Assembly: GCF_900156575.1 (NCBI RefSeq)
Contig: NZ_FTNY01000001.1
Location: 558,001-622,000, forward strand
From: Chryseobacterium shigense
Lineage (GTDB): Bacteria > Bacteroidota > Bacteroidia > Flavobacteriales > Weeksellaceae
Direction: 5' to 3'
DNA length: 64,000 bases
In this document: positions 9,472 to 17,965 of the stretch, in pieces
How positions within the stretch are numbered: the stretch's first letter is position 1
How the letters are laid out: each line of letters starts with the position of its first letter
Made by a program: the position numbers and the translations under genes
Notes under the pieces: generated by a model
What the model was told of the DNA's origin: nothing
Seen by the model: the letters and a program-made list of their open reading frames with translations, nothing else
The model's database searches: none

Positions 9472-10500
9472 TTATTTTTTTGAGATAAAACTGATGGCTT
9501 CCTGAACATTTTTGTCAGCCAGCAGGTCATGAAAATTATCCTGTCCGGACACCGCAATATCCGGAACGATCTGATCATAATACTTCCCGTTTCTGTCTGT
9601 ATCCAGGGCAACGCTTAGAATCAGTGTCGAACTGAAAGGCAATGCTACATCCACATTAGCGGTGGTCATTCCAAAGGTTTTTTCTCCTATGAAAACAGTA
9701 TCAGGTCTTCCCTTAAAAGCTAATGCCGTTACTTCTCCTGAACTTGCCGTTAACTGACCGATAATGACGGCTACTTTTGCCTGATCCAGCAGTTCACCTT
9801 CAGGATCTATAGAAGACGTTTTTTTAGCATTGCTTAAATACTTTCCCTTTTCCAGTTTCACTTTACTGTTCTGTTTCTGATTGCGATCAACAGTCCCCCA
9901 AATATCGTTATCTCCAAGGAAATCATATAGAGAGAGCAGCATAGGGGCAGAATTCCCGCCTGTATTAAAACGCAAGTCAATAATCCAGCCTTCCAGTTTA
10001 TTTTTGGTTTTTACAGCTGCGATCTGGTCATACATAGGCTGAGCCGTTTTGTGGGTATTCTCAGCACTAAAATCCAGAGATTTGATCCCGGGCATGAGAA
10101 TATAGCCCCATTTTCCGTCCAGAACTTTCACTTCAAAGCCAGGTTTTGTCGCGTATTTCTCCTTCCATTGCTCGCTTAAATGGTCTGTGGATGCTTTCAG
10201 AGTGGTTCCGTATACTTTATCTTTATAAATGATCTTACAATGGGTGGCTTTAATTTTCCCAAACAATTTCCCGCTCTCTGCTAACGAACTTTTAAAATCA
10301 CTGTATCCTTTTAAATTCTGATTGGTTTCCATTCCAACGGCTTTCCAGTCTACGTCTTTTTTATAAACATAGTCAGATTTTAGCAGGGTGAGCAATTTAT
10401 CATAGAATACTTTTATACTATCCTGTGATGTCATTGCTTTCTGCGCATTCAAATGAAATGATACACTGCAAATACCAAGCAGTATCCATAATTTTCTCAT
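9472..10500 (-). CDS. Exported S41-family peptidase
   Basis: 342 residues with a cleavable signal peptide (MRKLWILLGICSVSFHLNAQ). The S41 core is visible: IIDLRFNTGGNSAPMLL, then VAVIIGQLTASSGEVTALAF, where the Ser before Gly-Glu is the expected nucleophile, and the IGEKTFGMTTANV segment that usually follows it. No PDZ domain is evident, so it is a short, tricorn/IRBP-type member rather than a CtpA-type processing protease. It is probably periplasmic or surface-exposed. It is transcribed towards the AsmA-like gene. A 10-bp inverted repeat (9382-9391 / 9439-9448) lies between the two stops. Confidence 0.9.
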   Translation of the reverse strand: MRKLWILLGICSVSFHLNAQKAMTSQDSIKVFYDKLLTLLKSDYVYKKDVDWKAVGMETNQNLKGYSDFKSSLAESGKLFGKIKATHCKIIYKDKVYGTTLKASTDHLSEQWKEKYATKPGFEVKVLDGKWGYILMPGIKSLDFSAENTHKTAQPMYDQIAAVKTKNKLEGWIIDLRFNTGGNSAPMLLSLYDFLGDNDIWGTVDRNQKQNSKVKLEKGKYLSNAKKTSSIDPEGELLDQAKVAVIIGQLTASSGEVTALAFKGRPDTVFIGEKTFGMTTANVDVALPFSSTLILSVALDTDRNGKYYDQIVPDIAVSGQDNFHDLLADKNVQEAISFISKK

Positions 10501-11029
10501 ATTTTGTTTTCGTTATTGTTTTCAGATCTAATATAATTAAAAAATACATTCTGTAATCTGTTGTAAATTTTGAATTTTTGTTTCTTTTGATTTCACTCTG
10601 GTATTTGGATAACTTTTACGTCATCACCCTGGAAACCCAAGACAATCCATTTTTTTACCGTAAACAGCCTTTAAGTAGTGAAAAAACAAAAATATTTCAA
10701 TAAAGAATGCGTACAAAAACATAAATAATTAATAATCAACCATTTAAATTTATTTTTAGAATTAGCAATCGATTATTTGATTGCTTTTTGGTTTTTTGGT
10801 TTGGGTATTTTTGCTTCGGTATTTTGTTGATAAGCCCCTTCTGAGAAAAATAAGGAAAGAAAATTATCCTGTAGTTATAAAATCTATTACGCTAGCTGAA
10901 GTCTACCTACAATACGCTCATCAGCTGATGATCAGAACATTCCGGATAAAAAACATGAATCTGATCAAACAAATAGATCTTGTAACGTAGAGCGAAACGA
11001 TTTCTTTTGCAGTTTAATTTTTATTTTAC
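10501..11029. other. Intergenic region with one orphan hairpin
   Basis: No convincing gene. AGCAATC (10764-10770) pairs with GATTGCT (10779-10785) and is followed by a T-run, a terminator-like structure on the plus strand with no known gene before it. An open frame from a TTG at 10781 starts inside this stem and looks spurious. Confidence 0.5.
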
Positions 11030-11060
11030 TTTGATTTATTTTAGCTTATGGGTAAATTTG
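11030..11060 (+). promoter_or_regulatory. Consensus Bacteroidota promoter
   Basis: TTTG at 11030-11033, a 19-bp spacer and TAAATTTG at 11053-11060 match the Bacteroidota sigma-A consensus TTTG-N19-TAnnTTTG exactly. The next start codon is at 11077, so the leader is very short (about 10 nt). Confidence 0.85.
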
Positions 11061-11076
11061 TATAAAATTTAAATTA

Positions 11077-11436
11077 ATGAACTTTACACTTGAGCTCAAT
11101 ACACAGAAACCAGGTTCTAATATTGTATTCAACACTATCGTATTTGATTCGTTCAAGGTTAATATAGTTGAAAGGTATCTGGGCAGGATGAATTTTCATC
11201 CAAAATTATCCTATGTCTTATTTAAAATCAGGACTTTGGATAATGAAATCATTAAAACAAGAGAAGGAAATTCAAGGGTAAAAATCAAAGGAGATCATTT
11301 TGAAACTTATCAAAAACTGGTACAGGTTTTAAATTCGTATGATTATAAAAACAGGCTGATGAACAGGCAGGAAGCGGATCAGGATTATGTACATTTCATT
11401 TTGAGTCTGGTTTTGGCGAATTATCAGCTTAATTAA
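11077..11436 (+). CDS. Hypothetical protein, 119 residues
   Basis: I do not recognise this protein. It has no signal peptide and no membrane segment, and it is predicted to be a small mixed alpha/beta cytosolic protein. Basic and acidic residues alternate in the middle (KIRTLDNEIIKTREGNSRVK), and the C-terminus is hydrophobic (FILSLVLANYQLN). It has a perfect consensus promoter 17 bp upstream and clean coding character, which supports a real expressed gene. Downstream is a decayed coding stretch (11450-11730), so it may have had a partner gene that has been lost. Confidence 0.65.
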   Translation: MNFTLELNTQKPGSNIVFNTIVFDSFKVNIVERYLGRMNFHPKLSYVLFKIRTLDNEIIKTREGNSRVKIKGDHFETYQKLVQVLNSYDYKNRLMNRQEADQDYVHFILSLVLANYQLN

Positions 11437-11449
11437 CTGTTTTTTTTAG

Positions 11450-11730
11450 TAATACAGATCAGACAGCCGGTTTGGAGAAGCCCCAGAAGTTTGAGGTAAA
11501 ATTGATGACTGACGAAGAGGATTATATAAGGATAAGTCTGCCGAAGGAAGATCGCCTATGAGCAGGAATATGCTGAATATGCGATCCGGAAATTTGAAAA
11601 CAGGCCAATCGTGAACTGAAAACCTTTGCGATCAGGAAATAAACAGGGCCCTCTTCCTCGAATTAAAGGAAATTGAAAGATGGATGATAGTGCAGGACTT
11701 AGTATTTCCTACTGCTATGTCCAAATAATG
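11450..11730 (+). pseudogene. Decayed coding remnant downstream of the small orphan gene
   Basis: Protein-like pieces appear in successive frames: KFEVKLMTDEEDYIRISLPK up to a stop near 11560, then NRELKTFAIR near 11620, then LELKEIERWMIVQDLVF near 11660-11705. Several indels and stops separate them. They look like one small acidic protein that has eroded. No family recognised. Confidence 0.35.
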
Positions 11731-11814
11731 AAGTAATCTTCTGATGAAGAATAAATCCGGATTAGGGGTTGAAAGTCTGGTCGACACTCCATAAAATTCA
11801 TTTTTCAAAAAAAT

Positions 11815-11850
11815 AAGTAAAGGCTTCCGGGATATTCCGGAAGCCTTTTT
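11815..11850. terminator. Strong bidirectional rho-independent terminator
   Basis: AGGCTTCCGG (11821-11830) pairs perfectly with CCGGAAGCCT (11837-11846). Ts follow, and an A-rich stretch precedes it, which becomes a T tail for the minus-strand gene ending at 11877. Confidence 0.9.
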
Positions 11851-11876
11851 ATAAGGTCTGATCCGTTGGACTCGGT

Positions 11877-12383
11877 TTATTTTCGAACGAAAGCAATGGC
11901 ATCCACTTCAATGAGCATATGATCCAATGCTAATTTGGGTACAGGAATCAGTGTACTTGCCGGAAATGTATTCTTTTTCCATGTCTTATGCATTTCCTCT
12001 GTCCATATTTGAAGCTTTTCCTGATCGTGATCAACGATGAGTATGGTGATTTTAAGAACATCGGCAACGCCTGCTCCATATTCCGCAAGCACTGTTTCCA
12101 AATTTTTCAGAGAATACTTCACCTGAGTTCTAAAATCTTCAGAAAGGCTGTGTTTTAAATCCTCTCCGCCACTCTGTCCTGAGATGAATACATATTGCCC
12201 TTCACCTTCAGCGGCCGTGGCATGAGAAAATGCAAACGGAGTGGGATCAAAAAGAGTTTTTGGATTTTTATTGATAACGTAGGTTTTGTTGGTCTGTTCC
12301 ATGATTTTATTCTGATTCTTATTTTGTGAAAAGATAAGACCTCCTATGCAGAGAGCGGACATACTCAATAATAAACGTTTCAT
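11877..12383 (-). CDS. Exported RidA/YjgF-like protein lacking the catalytic arginine
   Basis: 168 residues. About 20 residues form a signal peptide (KRLLLSMSALCIGGLIFSQ). The rest is a RidA/YER057c fold: YVFISGQSGG, VKYSLKNLETVLAEYGAG, VLKITILIVDHDQEKL, then FPASTLIPVPKLALDHMLIEV and VDAIAFV. RidA proteins remove reactive enamine/imine intermediates in the cytosol using an Arg in the FPARS-type segment. Here that position is Ser (FPAST), and the protein is exported, so canonical imine deaminase activity is doubtful. It is monocistronic, with a bidirectional terminator just downstream. An internal Met at residue 28 could give a cytosolic form, but the upstream signal sequence is well formed. 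Confidence 0.85.
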   Translation of the reverse strand: MKRLLLSMSALCIGGLIFSQNKNQNKIMEQTNKTYVINKNPKTLFDPTPFAFSHATAAEGEGQYVFISGQSGGEDLKHSLSEDFRTQVKYSLKNLETVLAEYGAGVADVLKITILIVDHDQEKLQIWTEEMHKTWKKNTFPASTLIPVPKLALDHMLIEVDAIAFVRK

Positions 12384-12550
12384 GCTATTTTCTGTATTGA
12401 ATTAATAAAGCAAATGTAGATTTCAAAATTTTCAGAATACTCAACATATGTTGAGGTTCTTACTTTTTATTGGCTGTACATTCGCTGAATTTTTATTCTG
12501 AGCCTGCAAGAGAAACTGAGGTTAAAAGTGAAATTAAAAAAAACTAATAT

Positions 12551-12586
12551 CAAAAATGGACGAACCATTAGAAATGATTCGTCCAT
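12551..12586 (-). terminator. Terminator of the gnd-zwf-pgl operon
   Basis: ATGGACGAA (12556-12564) pairs with TTCGTCCAT (12578-12586), with an inner CATT/AATG pair. On the minus strand it is followed by TTTTTG. It lies 51 bp past the pgl stop. Confidence 0.75.
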
Positions 12587-12636
12587 CTAAGGGTCTTCAA
12601 AACATCTATTTTCTGAGGACCTCTTATAGTACAAGT

Positions 12637-13347
12637 TTAGCCTTTAGCTTTCTCATCTGTAAAAAACTGAAAACCTTCTTTTGGCTCAATAAGCTGCATT
12701 GGATAAAGTGCAGGATTGTATTCTCCGTTGAGCACCTCATTCAATGCATGTTTTTTTGCTTCCCCGAAGGCAACCACCAGTATGTTTTCTGCTTTATTGA
12801 TCAACGGGGCCGTCAGGGTGATCCTGAACATCTCCTGAGACTTCAGATAATAAGCGGAAACCCACTTTTCTTTTTCCTCTAAAACGCTTTCACCAGGAAA
12901 TAAAGAAGCGGTATGCCCATCATCTCCCATCCCTAACAGGATGAAATCAAAAATGCCCTCATTTCCAAGAATATTTCTAATCTTCTGTTCGTATTCTTTA
13001 GCATACTCTTCCGGAGCTATGCCGTCTTTATACATGGGGAATATTTGTTCTTTATTAACAGGAACTTTATCGAAAAGAGCTTCAAAAGTCATCTTTGCAT
13101 TGCTTTTTTCATCATCTAAAGAAACCCATCTTTCATCCACCCAAAAAAAGAACACCTTATTCCATTCAATTTTCGCTGCATACTCTTCAGAGGCCAGCAA
13201 GTTAAAAATAGCTTTAGGAGAAGAACCTCCACTTAGCGCAACTACAAAACGGCTGTGCTTCTGAATAGATTTTTGAGAAAGATCCACAAAGGTATCTGCT
13301 GCCTTTTTATAGAGTTTCTGTAAATCATCAAATACGGTAATATTCAT
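12637..13347 (-). CDS. pgl: 6-phosphogluconolactonase
   Basis: 236 residues, the usual length of bacterial DevB/SOL-type enzymes. It hydrolyses 6-phosphogluconolactone to 6-phosphogluconate, the second step of the oxidative pentose phosphate pathway, in the cytosol. Signature segments are VVALSGGSSPKAIFNLLA near the N-terminus, FFWVDERWVSLDDEKSNA, and the catalytic-loop GMGDDGHTASLFPG. It is the third gene of a minus-strand operon: the zwf stop lies 27 bp upstream and a terminator follows. The gene order gnd-zwf-pgl matches the function. Confidence 0.96.
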   Translation of the reverse strand: MNITVFDDLQKLYKKAADTFVDLSQKSIQKHSRFVVALSGGSSPKAIFNLLASEEYAAKIEWNKVFFFWVDERWVSLDDEKSNAKMTFEALFDKVPVNKEQIFPMYKDGIAPEEYAKEYEQKIRNILGNEGIFDFILLGMGDDGHTASLFPGESVLEEKEKWVSAYYLKSQEMFRITLTAPLINKAENILVVAFGEAKKHALNEVLNGEYNPALYPMQLIEPKEGFQFFTDEKAKG

Positions 13348-13374
13348 TTTTCGTCTCTTTAAAATGTTAATGTT

Positions 13375-14856
13375 TTATACCCAGTTATGCCCCTGTCTTT
13401 CAACCAGCGCAATGCTTTCTTTCGGTCCCCAGCTTCCTGCTTCATAATTTGGAAAAGAGGAATCTTCATCGTTTTCCCAGGCTTCCTGTATTGTTTTTAC
13501 AACATCCCATGCTTCTTCTACCTGATCTGAACGCATAAATAAGGTAAGATCCCCTATAAGCGCGTCCAGCAGCAATGTTTCATAAGCTTCAGGAGTATCT
13601 TCCTGACAGGCGAAATTATCAAAGATCATCTCCACCGGTTTCAAAACTAATGAAAGACCTGGTTTTTTTGCCATAAACTGCAGTCTGATATCCATCAATG
13701 GCTGAATATTAATAATCAATCGGTTGGCTGACAAATGTTGTGAGCTTTCTGAAAATGTGGAATTCGGAAGCGGCTTAAACTGAATGGTGATATAGGAATG
13801 CTTTTCTTTCATTTTTTTTCCGGTACGAACGTAGAAAGGAACTTCCTGCCATCTTTCATTATCAAGATAGAATTTTACTGCTGCAAAAGTTTCTGTATTG
13901 GAATCCCGGGCAATCCCGTCTTCCTGACGATAACCTTTAGCCTCTACCCCGTTGATCATCCCTTTTCCATATTGACCTCTTACCGCATAATGATCAACCT
14001 GATCAGCTGAAATCCTACGAATGGATTTAAGGACATCTACTTTCCGGTCTCTGATTTCACCCGATTCCAGAGAAGCCGGCGGCTCCATTGCCACCATACA
14101 AAGAATCTGTAATAAATGATTCTGAATCATATCCTTCAATGCTCCCGTCTGCTCATAGAAAGCACCTCTTGTTTCAACACCTACTTCTTCAGCAACCGTA
14201 ATCTGTACCGATTCTATATGTTTATGGTCCCATAAAGGTTCGAAAATAGAATTGCCAAACCGGAATGCCAATATATTCTGTACCGTTTCTTTTCCAAGGT
14301 AATGATCAATACGGTAGATCTGTTCTTCCTCAAAAGTCTCTGCCAGTAAGCTGTTCAGCTCTATTGCCGACTGTTTGTCATGGCCAAAAGGTTTTTCAAT
14401 GATGATACGATCTTTTTTGGCATCAGAAGCTAATGACGTATTCTTGATATGATTGGAAATCGTGGACACAAAATTAGGCCCTATTGATAAATAAAATAAT
14501 CTGTTGCCCCTCGTTCCGTATACGGTATCAAAATCCTCTAATTTCTGATACAGATTCTTGTAAGAACTTTCCTCATCCAGCTGATGCTGAAAATAAGTAA
14601 TATGGGCCTGAAAACCTGCCCAATCTTCTGAAGTTACTTTTTTTCTTGAGAAATGCTCAAGATTTTCTTTGATGTAATTTTTAAAATATTCGTTGGTATT
14701 ATCTGCCCTTCCCAGTGCTAAAATATTAAAACCTTTAGGCATTCTGCCATCGATATATAAATTATAAAACGCCGGAAAAAGTTTTCTTTTTGCCAAATCT
14801 CCTGTCGCACCAAAAATTATGATAGTCGTTGGCTTCAAGACTTTATTGTCATTCAT
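13375..14856 (-). CDS. zwf: Glucose-6-phosphate 1-dehydrogenase
   Basis: 493 residues from the ATG at 14856. A longer frame from 14889 would overlap gnd and adds an unlikely leader, so I chose the MNDNK start, 11 bp after the gnd stop. The enzyme oxidises glucose-6-phosphate to 6-phosphogluconolactone with NAD(P)+. The nucleotide-binding motif is IIFGATGDLAKRKLFP. The active-site segment RIDHYLGKETVQNILAFRF contains the catalytic His region and the substrate-binding lysine. Later family segments (YVRTGKKM, PEAYETLLLDALIGD) are intact. Middle gene of the operon. Confidence 0.97.
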   Translation of the reverse strand: MNDNKVLKPTTIIIFGATGDLAKRKLFPAFYNLYIDGRMPKGFNILALGRADNTNEYFKNYIKENLEHFSRKKVTSEDWAGFQAHITYFQHQLDEESSYKNLYQKLEDFDTVYGTRGNRLFYLSIGPNFVSTISNHIKNTSLASDAKKDRIIIEKPFGHDKQSAIELNSLLAETFEEEQIYRIDHYLGKETVQNILAFRFGNSIFEPLWDHKHIESVQITVAEEVGVETRGAFYEQTGALKDMIQNHLLQILCMVAMEPPASLESGEIRDRKVDVLKSIRRISADQVDHYAVRGQYGKGMINGVEAKGYRQEDGIARDSNTETFAAVKFYLDNERWQEVPFYVRTGKKMKEKHSYITIQFKPLPNSTFSESSQHLSANRLIINIQPLMDIRLQFMAKKPGLSLVLKPVEMIFDNFACQEDTPEAYETLLLDALIGDLTLFMRSDQVEEAWDVVKTIQEAWENDEDSSFPNYEAGSWGPKESIALVERQGHNWV

Positions 14857-14867
14857 TGTTCCGGATA

Positions 14868-16286
14868 TTAATTTTTTGCAGTTTCCCAAGAAGTATGAAA
14901 AACCCCTTCTCTGTCGATTCTCTGATAAGTGTGTGCTCCAAAATAATCCCGCTGAGCCTGAATAAGATTCACCGGAAGGGATTCTGTGGTGTAGGCATCA
15001 AAATACCCTAAAGCGGTCTGAATGCCCAGACCTGAAATTCCGTTTGAAGCAGCAAAAGCAGCTGTTTTCCGTAATGAACTGATTTTTTCATTCACGATCA
15101 CTGCAATATCTTTATTAAGTAAAATATTCGACAGATGAGGATCCTGAGTATATGCTGAATAGAACTTTTCCAGCAAAACGGAACGGATGATACAACCTCC
15201 TCTCCAGATTTTCACGACATCTTTTAATGGAATCTGGAAATCATATTCTTCAGAAGCTTTCACCAATAAAGCCAAACCTTGTGCATAGCTGATCAGTGTA
15301 GCCAGATATAAAGCGTCTCCCACTTCTTTAATGAATACTTCTGTATTTTGCGGGGTTGAGATTTCATTTTTAGGATATAGCTGAGAAGCCTGAACTCTCT
15401 CTTCTTTATAGGCTGATAAAATTCTTGACGTAACGGCAATATCAATCGTAGGGATAGAAACACCAATCTCCATAGCTTGCTCAGAAGTCCATTTTCCGGT
15501 GCCTTTTGCTCCCGCTTTATCTAGAATCTGATCGACAAGATAGCCGTCCGTGAATGAATCTTTCTGTTGGAAAATATCTCTGGTAATCTCAATGAGAAAT
15601 GAGTTCATTTCCCCATTATTCCATTCTCTGAAAACTTCGTACAGCTGTTCGTTATTTAAATTGGCTCCTCTTTTTAACAAATCGTAAGCTTCACTGATGA
15701 GCTGCATAATGGCGTATTCAATTCCGTTGTGCACCATTTTCACATAGTTTCCCGCGGAATCTTTCCCCATGTAAGCGGTACAAGCCTCATTATCTACTTT
15801 TGCAGAAATGGCTTCCAGCATGGGTTTAAGAAGATGGAAAGCTTCCAAATCTCCTCCAGGCATAATGCTGGGTCCCTTTCTAGCTCCTTTTTCTCCTCCG
15901 GAAACTCCCATTCCCATAAAGTGGAGATTTTTTGATGCTAAATCGGCAATACGTCTGTTGGTATCTTTGAAGTAAGAATTTCCTGCATCAATAACAATGT
16001 CTCCCTTGGTCAAAAGCGGGGTAATGCTTTCCAGAACGGCATCTACAGGCTTTCCTGCAGGAACCATCAGAATAATTTTCCTGGGAGTTTCCAGGGCAGA
16101 TACAAAATCCTCTAAAGTACCTGTACCTTTCAGTTTCATCTCAGATGTGGCACCCTCCTGTAGTTCTTTTATTTTCTTATCATCAAGATCAAATCCTGCA
16201 ATAGAAAAGCCATTATCAGCGATATTATAAAGAAGATTCCTCCCCATCACTCCGAGACCAACCATCCCGTAATTATATTTATCCAT
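14868..16286 (-). CDS. gnd: 6-phosphogluconate dehydrogenase, decarboxylating
   Basis: 472 residues, close to the 468 of the E. coli enzyme. It converts 6-phosphogluconate to ribulose-5-phosphate and CO2 with reduction of NADP+. The N-terminal Rossmann motif is GLGVMGRNLLYNIADNG. GVSGGEKGARKGPSIMPGG and YVKMVHNGIEYAIMQLI hold the catalytic Lys/Asn/His region, and DKAGAKGTGKWTSEQAMEIG is the family signature. It is the promoter-proximal gene of gnd-zwf-pgl. A 567-bp non-coding region separates it from the divergent lpxD. Confidence 0.97.
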   Translation of the reverse strand: MDKYNYGMVGLGVMGRNLLYNIADNGFSIAGFDLDDKKIKELQEGATSEMKLKGTGTLEDFVSALETPRKIILMVPAGKPVDAVLESITPLLTKGDIVIDAGNSYFKDTNRRIADLASKNLHFMGMGVSGGEKGARKGPSIMPGGDLEAFHLLKPMLEAISAKVDNEACTAYMGKDSAGNYVKMVHNGIEYAIMQLISEAYDLLKRGANLNNEQLYEVFREWNNGEMNSFLIEITRDIFQQKDSFTDGYLVDQILDKAGAKGTGKWTSEQAMEIGVSIPTIDIAVTSRILSAYKEERVQASQLYPKNEISTPQNTEVFIKEVGDALYLATLISYAQGLALLVKASEEYDFQIPLKDVVKIWRGGCIIRSVLLEKFYSAYTQDPHLSNILLNKDIAVIVNEKISSLRKTAAFAASNGISGLGIQTALGYFDAYTTESLPVNLIQAQRDYFGAHTYQRIDREGVFHTSWETAKN

Positions 16287-16853
16287 TTTTATTGATATTT
16301 ATATGAATTCTATTTTACGGAGTATAAAATTACGGAAATGCTAATGAGTAAAAAAATAAAAGAACGGAAAAAATTTCCAGCCTGTTTATATATTGTTCAT
16401 TTATAACATAATAGCCTGATGACATATTCATAATAATTCAGATGTTTTTTTACATCGGTCACGGAAGTATTTGCTTTAATAAGGTAGTTTAAATTTTTAA
16501 GGCTTTGTGATTCCTTCTTGCTTTTCTCTGTCGAATTGTTATTCGTACTATTTCATCTTGTTCAAAAGCTTCCTACTCCTAATTTTAAAAAATGAAAACT
16601 CAGAAGAATTTATTTGTTTATTCAAGTCAGTCCGAGACTGTTAAAATGAAGAATCTTATGTTAACAAATCGTAAATTTAAATACTTAGCAAGTAAAATAA
16701 TAATTAATTAAAATAATTTCCTTTTTTTAACGTTATATTTGCATATTTTCCGGACATAGGCCAACAATTAAATCTTATCAACTTCCTATTTAGTTTACGG
16801 TAATTTTCTGCATAAACATTTGATCCTGACACGGATCACAAAAAACAATCCTT
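16287..16853. other. Intergenic region between divergent gnd and lpxD
   Basis: Very AT-rich and without coding character. A -7-like element TATATTTG lies at 16734-16741 on the plus strand, about 112 bp before lpxD, but no TTTG box is at the proper distance. I see nothing else I can support. Confidence 0.4.
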
Positions 16854-17846
16854 ATGAAATTATTTTCAGTATTAGAAATCAACACGTTACTAAAAGGTTA
16901 TATCGTAGGTAGCACTTCGCATTCCGTTTCCTCTCCGGAGCAAATAGAACTTGCCGGTAATCACCAAATTACTTTTATAGGCAATAAAAAGTATGAAAAA
17001 CTTTGGGCCAACAGTAAAGCTTCCGTAGCTGTTGTGAATAACGACATTTCCATTGAACCCGGCACAAACAGAGCATTTATAAAAGTGAATAATGCTGATC
17101 TTGCCATGTCTCAGATCCTGGAATTGTTTGCTCCTCTTTACCCACAGTTTGACTGCGATATTCACCCTTCAGCATCGGTACATCCAACTGCGATTGTAGG
17201 TAAAGGTACCCGTATTGGTGCAGGAACTTATATAGGACCTAACGTCCAGATTGGTGACAATGTAACGATTTACCCTAATGCTACGATTCTGGATAACAGT
17301 ATTGTGGGCAAAAACAGCACTGTTTGGAGCGGTGTTGTGATCAGAGAAAACTGCCAAATTGGTAGCCATACGATCCTGCATCCCAATGCAACAATCGGCG
17401 CTGATGGTTTTGGATTTACGCCATGTCCTGAGAGGGGATTGGCTAAAATTCCACAAATAGGTAATGTTATCATTGGCAACTGGGTGGAAATTGGCGCGGG
17501 TGCTTGTGTAGACCGTGGTAAGTTCAGCTCTACGATTGTCGGTGATGGCTGTAAGATTGATAACCTGGTCCAGATAGGTCATAATAGCGTATTGGGCAAA
17601 TTTTGTATTATGGCGGGCAATAGTGGTCTTGCCGGTAGTGTTACCTTGGGCAACGGTGTTATTATTGGCGGAAGCGCTTCTATTAAAGATCACGTGACCA
17701 TTGGCGATGGCGCTACTATAGGGGCAGGATCGGGTGTTGCAGGTGATGTACCTGCGGGTAAGACCTATCTTGGTTACCCTGCCGCTGAAGCGCGTACTAC
17801 CCTGAAACAATGGGCTGCGCTTAAAAAACTTGCTGCCAGCAGTTAA
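16854..17846 (+). CDS. lpxD: UDP-3-O-acylglucosamine N-acyltransferase (LpxD-like)
   Basis: 330 residues. Residues 1-100 match the LpxD N-terminal uridine-binding domain ([20 protein letters not shown]). Residues 105-310 are left-handed beta-helix hexapeptide repeats of the [LIV]-G-x4 type. The catalytic His lies in [10 protein letters not shown], and GADGFGFTP and GAGACVDRG are LpxD signatures. The enzyme adds the N-linked acyl chain in lipid A synthesis. In many Bacteroidota lpxD sits beside lpxC-fabZ; here it stands alone. By eye it has visibly higher G+C than its neighbours, which suggests a second, acquired copy or expression-related codon bias. A strong terminator follows. Confidence 0.85.
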   Translation: MKLFSVLEINTLLKGYIVGSTSHSVSSPEQIELAGNHQITFIGNKKYEKLWANSKASVAVVNNDISIEPGTNRAFIKVNNADLAMSQILELFAPLYPQFDCDIHPSASVHPTAIVGKGTRIGAGTYIGPNVQIGDNVTIYPNATILDNSIVGKNSTVWSGVVIRENCQIGSHTILHPNATIGADGFGFTPCPERGLAKIPQIGNVIIGNWVEIGAGACVDRGKFSSTIVGDGCKIDNLVQIGHNSVLGKFCIMAGNSGLAGSVTLGNGVIIGGSASIKDHVTIGDGATIGAGSGVAGDVPAGKTYLGYPAAEARTTLKQWAALKKLAASS

Positions 17847-17896
17847 GTTTTTTAAATAAAGAAGATATATATAATAAATACATACCCTACAATCTA

Positions 17897-17933
17897 ACAG
17901 CTCCATTGGACATCCAATGGAGCTGTATTTTTT
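17897..17933 (+). terminator. Rho-independent terminator after lpxD
   Basis: ACAGCTCCATTGGA and TCCAATGGAGCTGT (17897-17926) form a 14-bp perfect stem, with T-rich sequence after it. Confidence 0.9.
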
Positions 17934-17965
17934 ATATGCAGACGAACAACCTTTACAGGCAATGA

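Noticed and set aside
10781..10990. 69-residue plus-strand open frame
   Set aside because: It starts from a TTG inside a terminator-like stem, and it has no domain and no ribosome site.
12556..12882. 108-residue plus-strand open frame antisense to pgl
   Set aside because: It starts inside the pgl terminator and overlaps a certain gene.
13375..14889. Longer zwf start at 14889
   Set aside because: It overlaps the gnd end by 22 bp and adds a leader with no family resemblance; the ATG at 14856 fits better.
17169..17906. 245-residue minus-strand open frame opposite lpxD
   Set aside because: A shadow created by the regular hexapeptide repeats of lpxD; its sequence has no protein-like pattern and it has no upstream signals.
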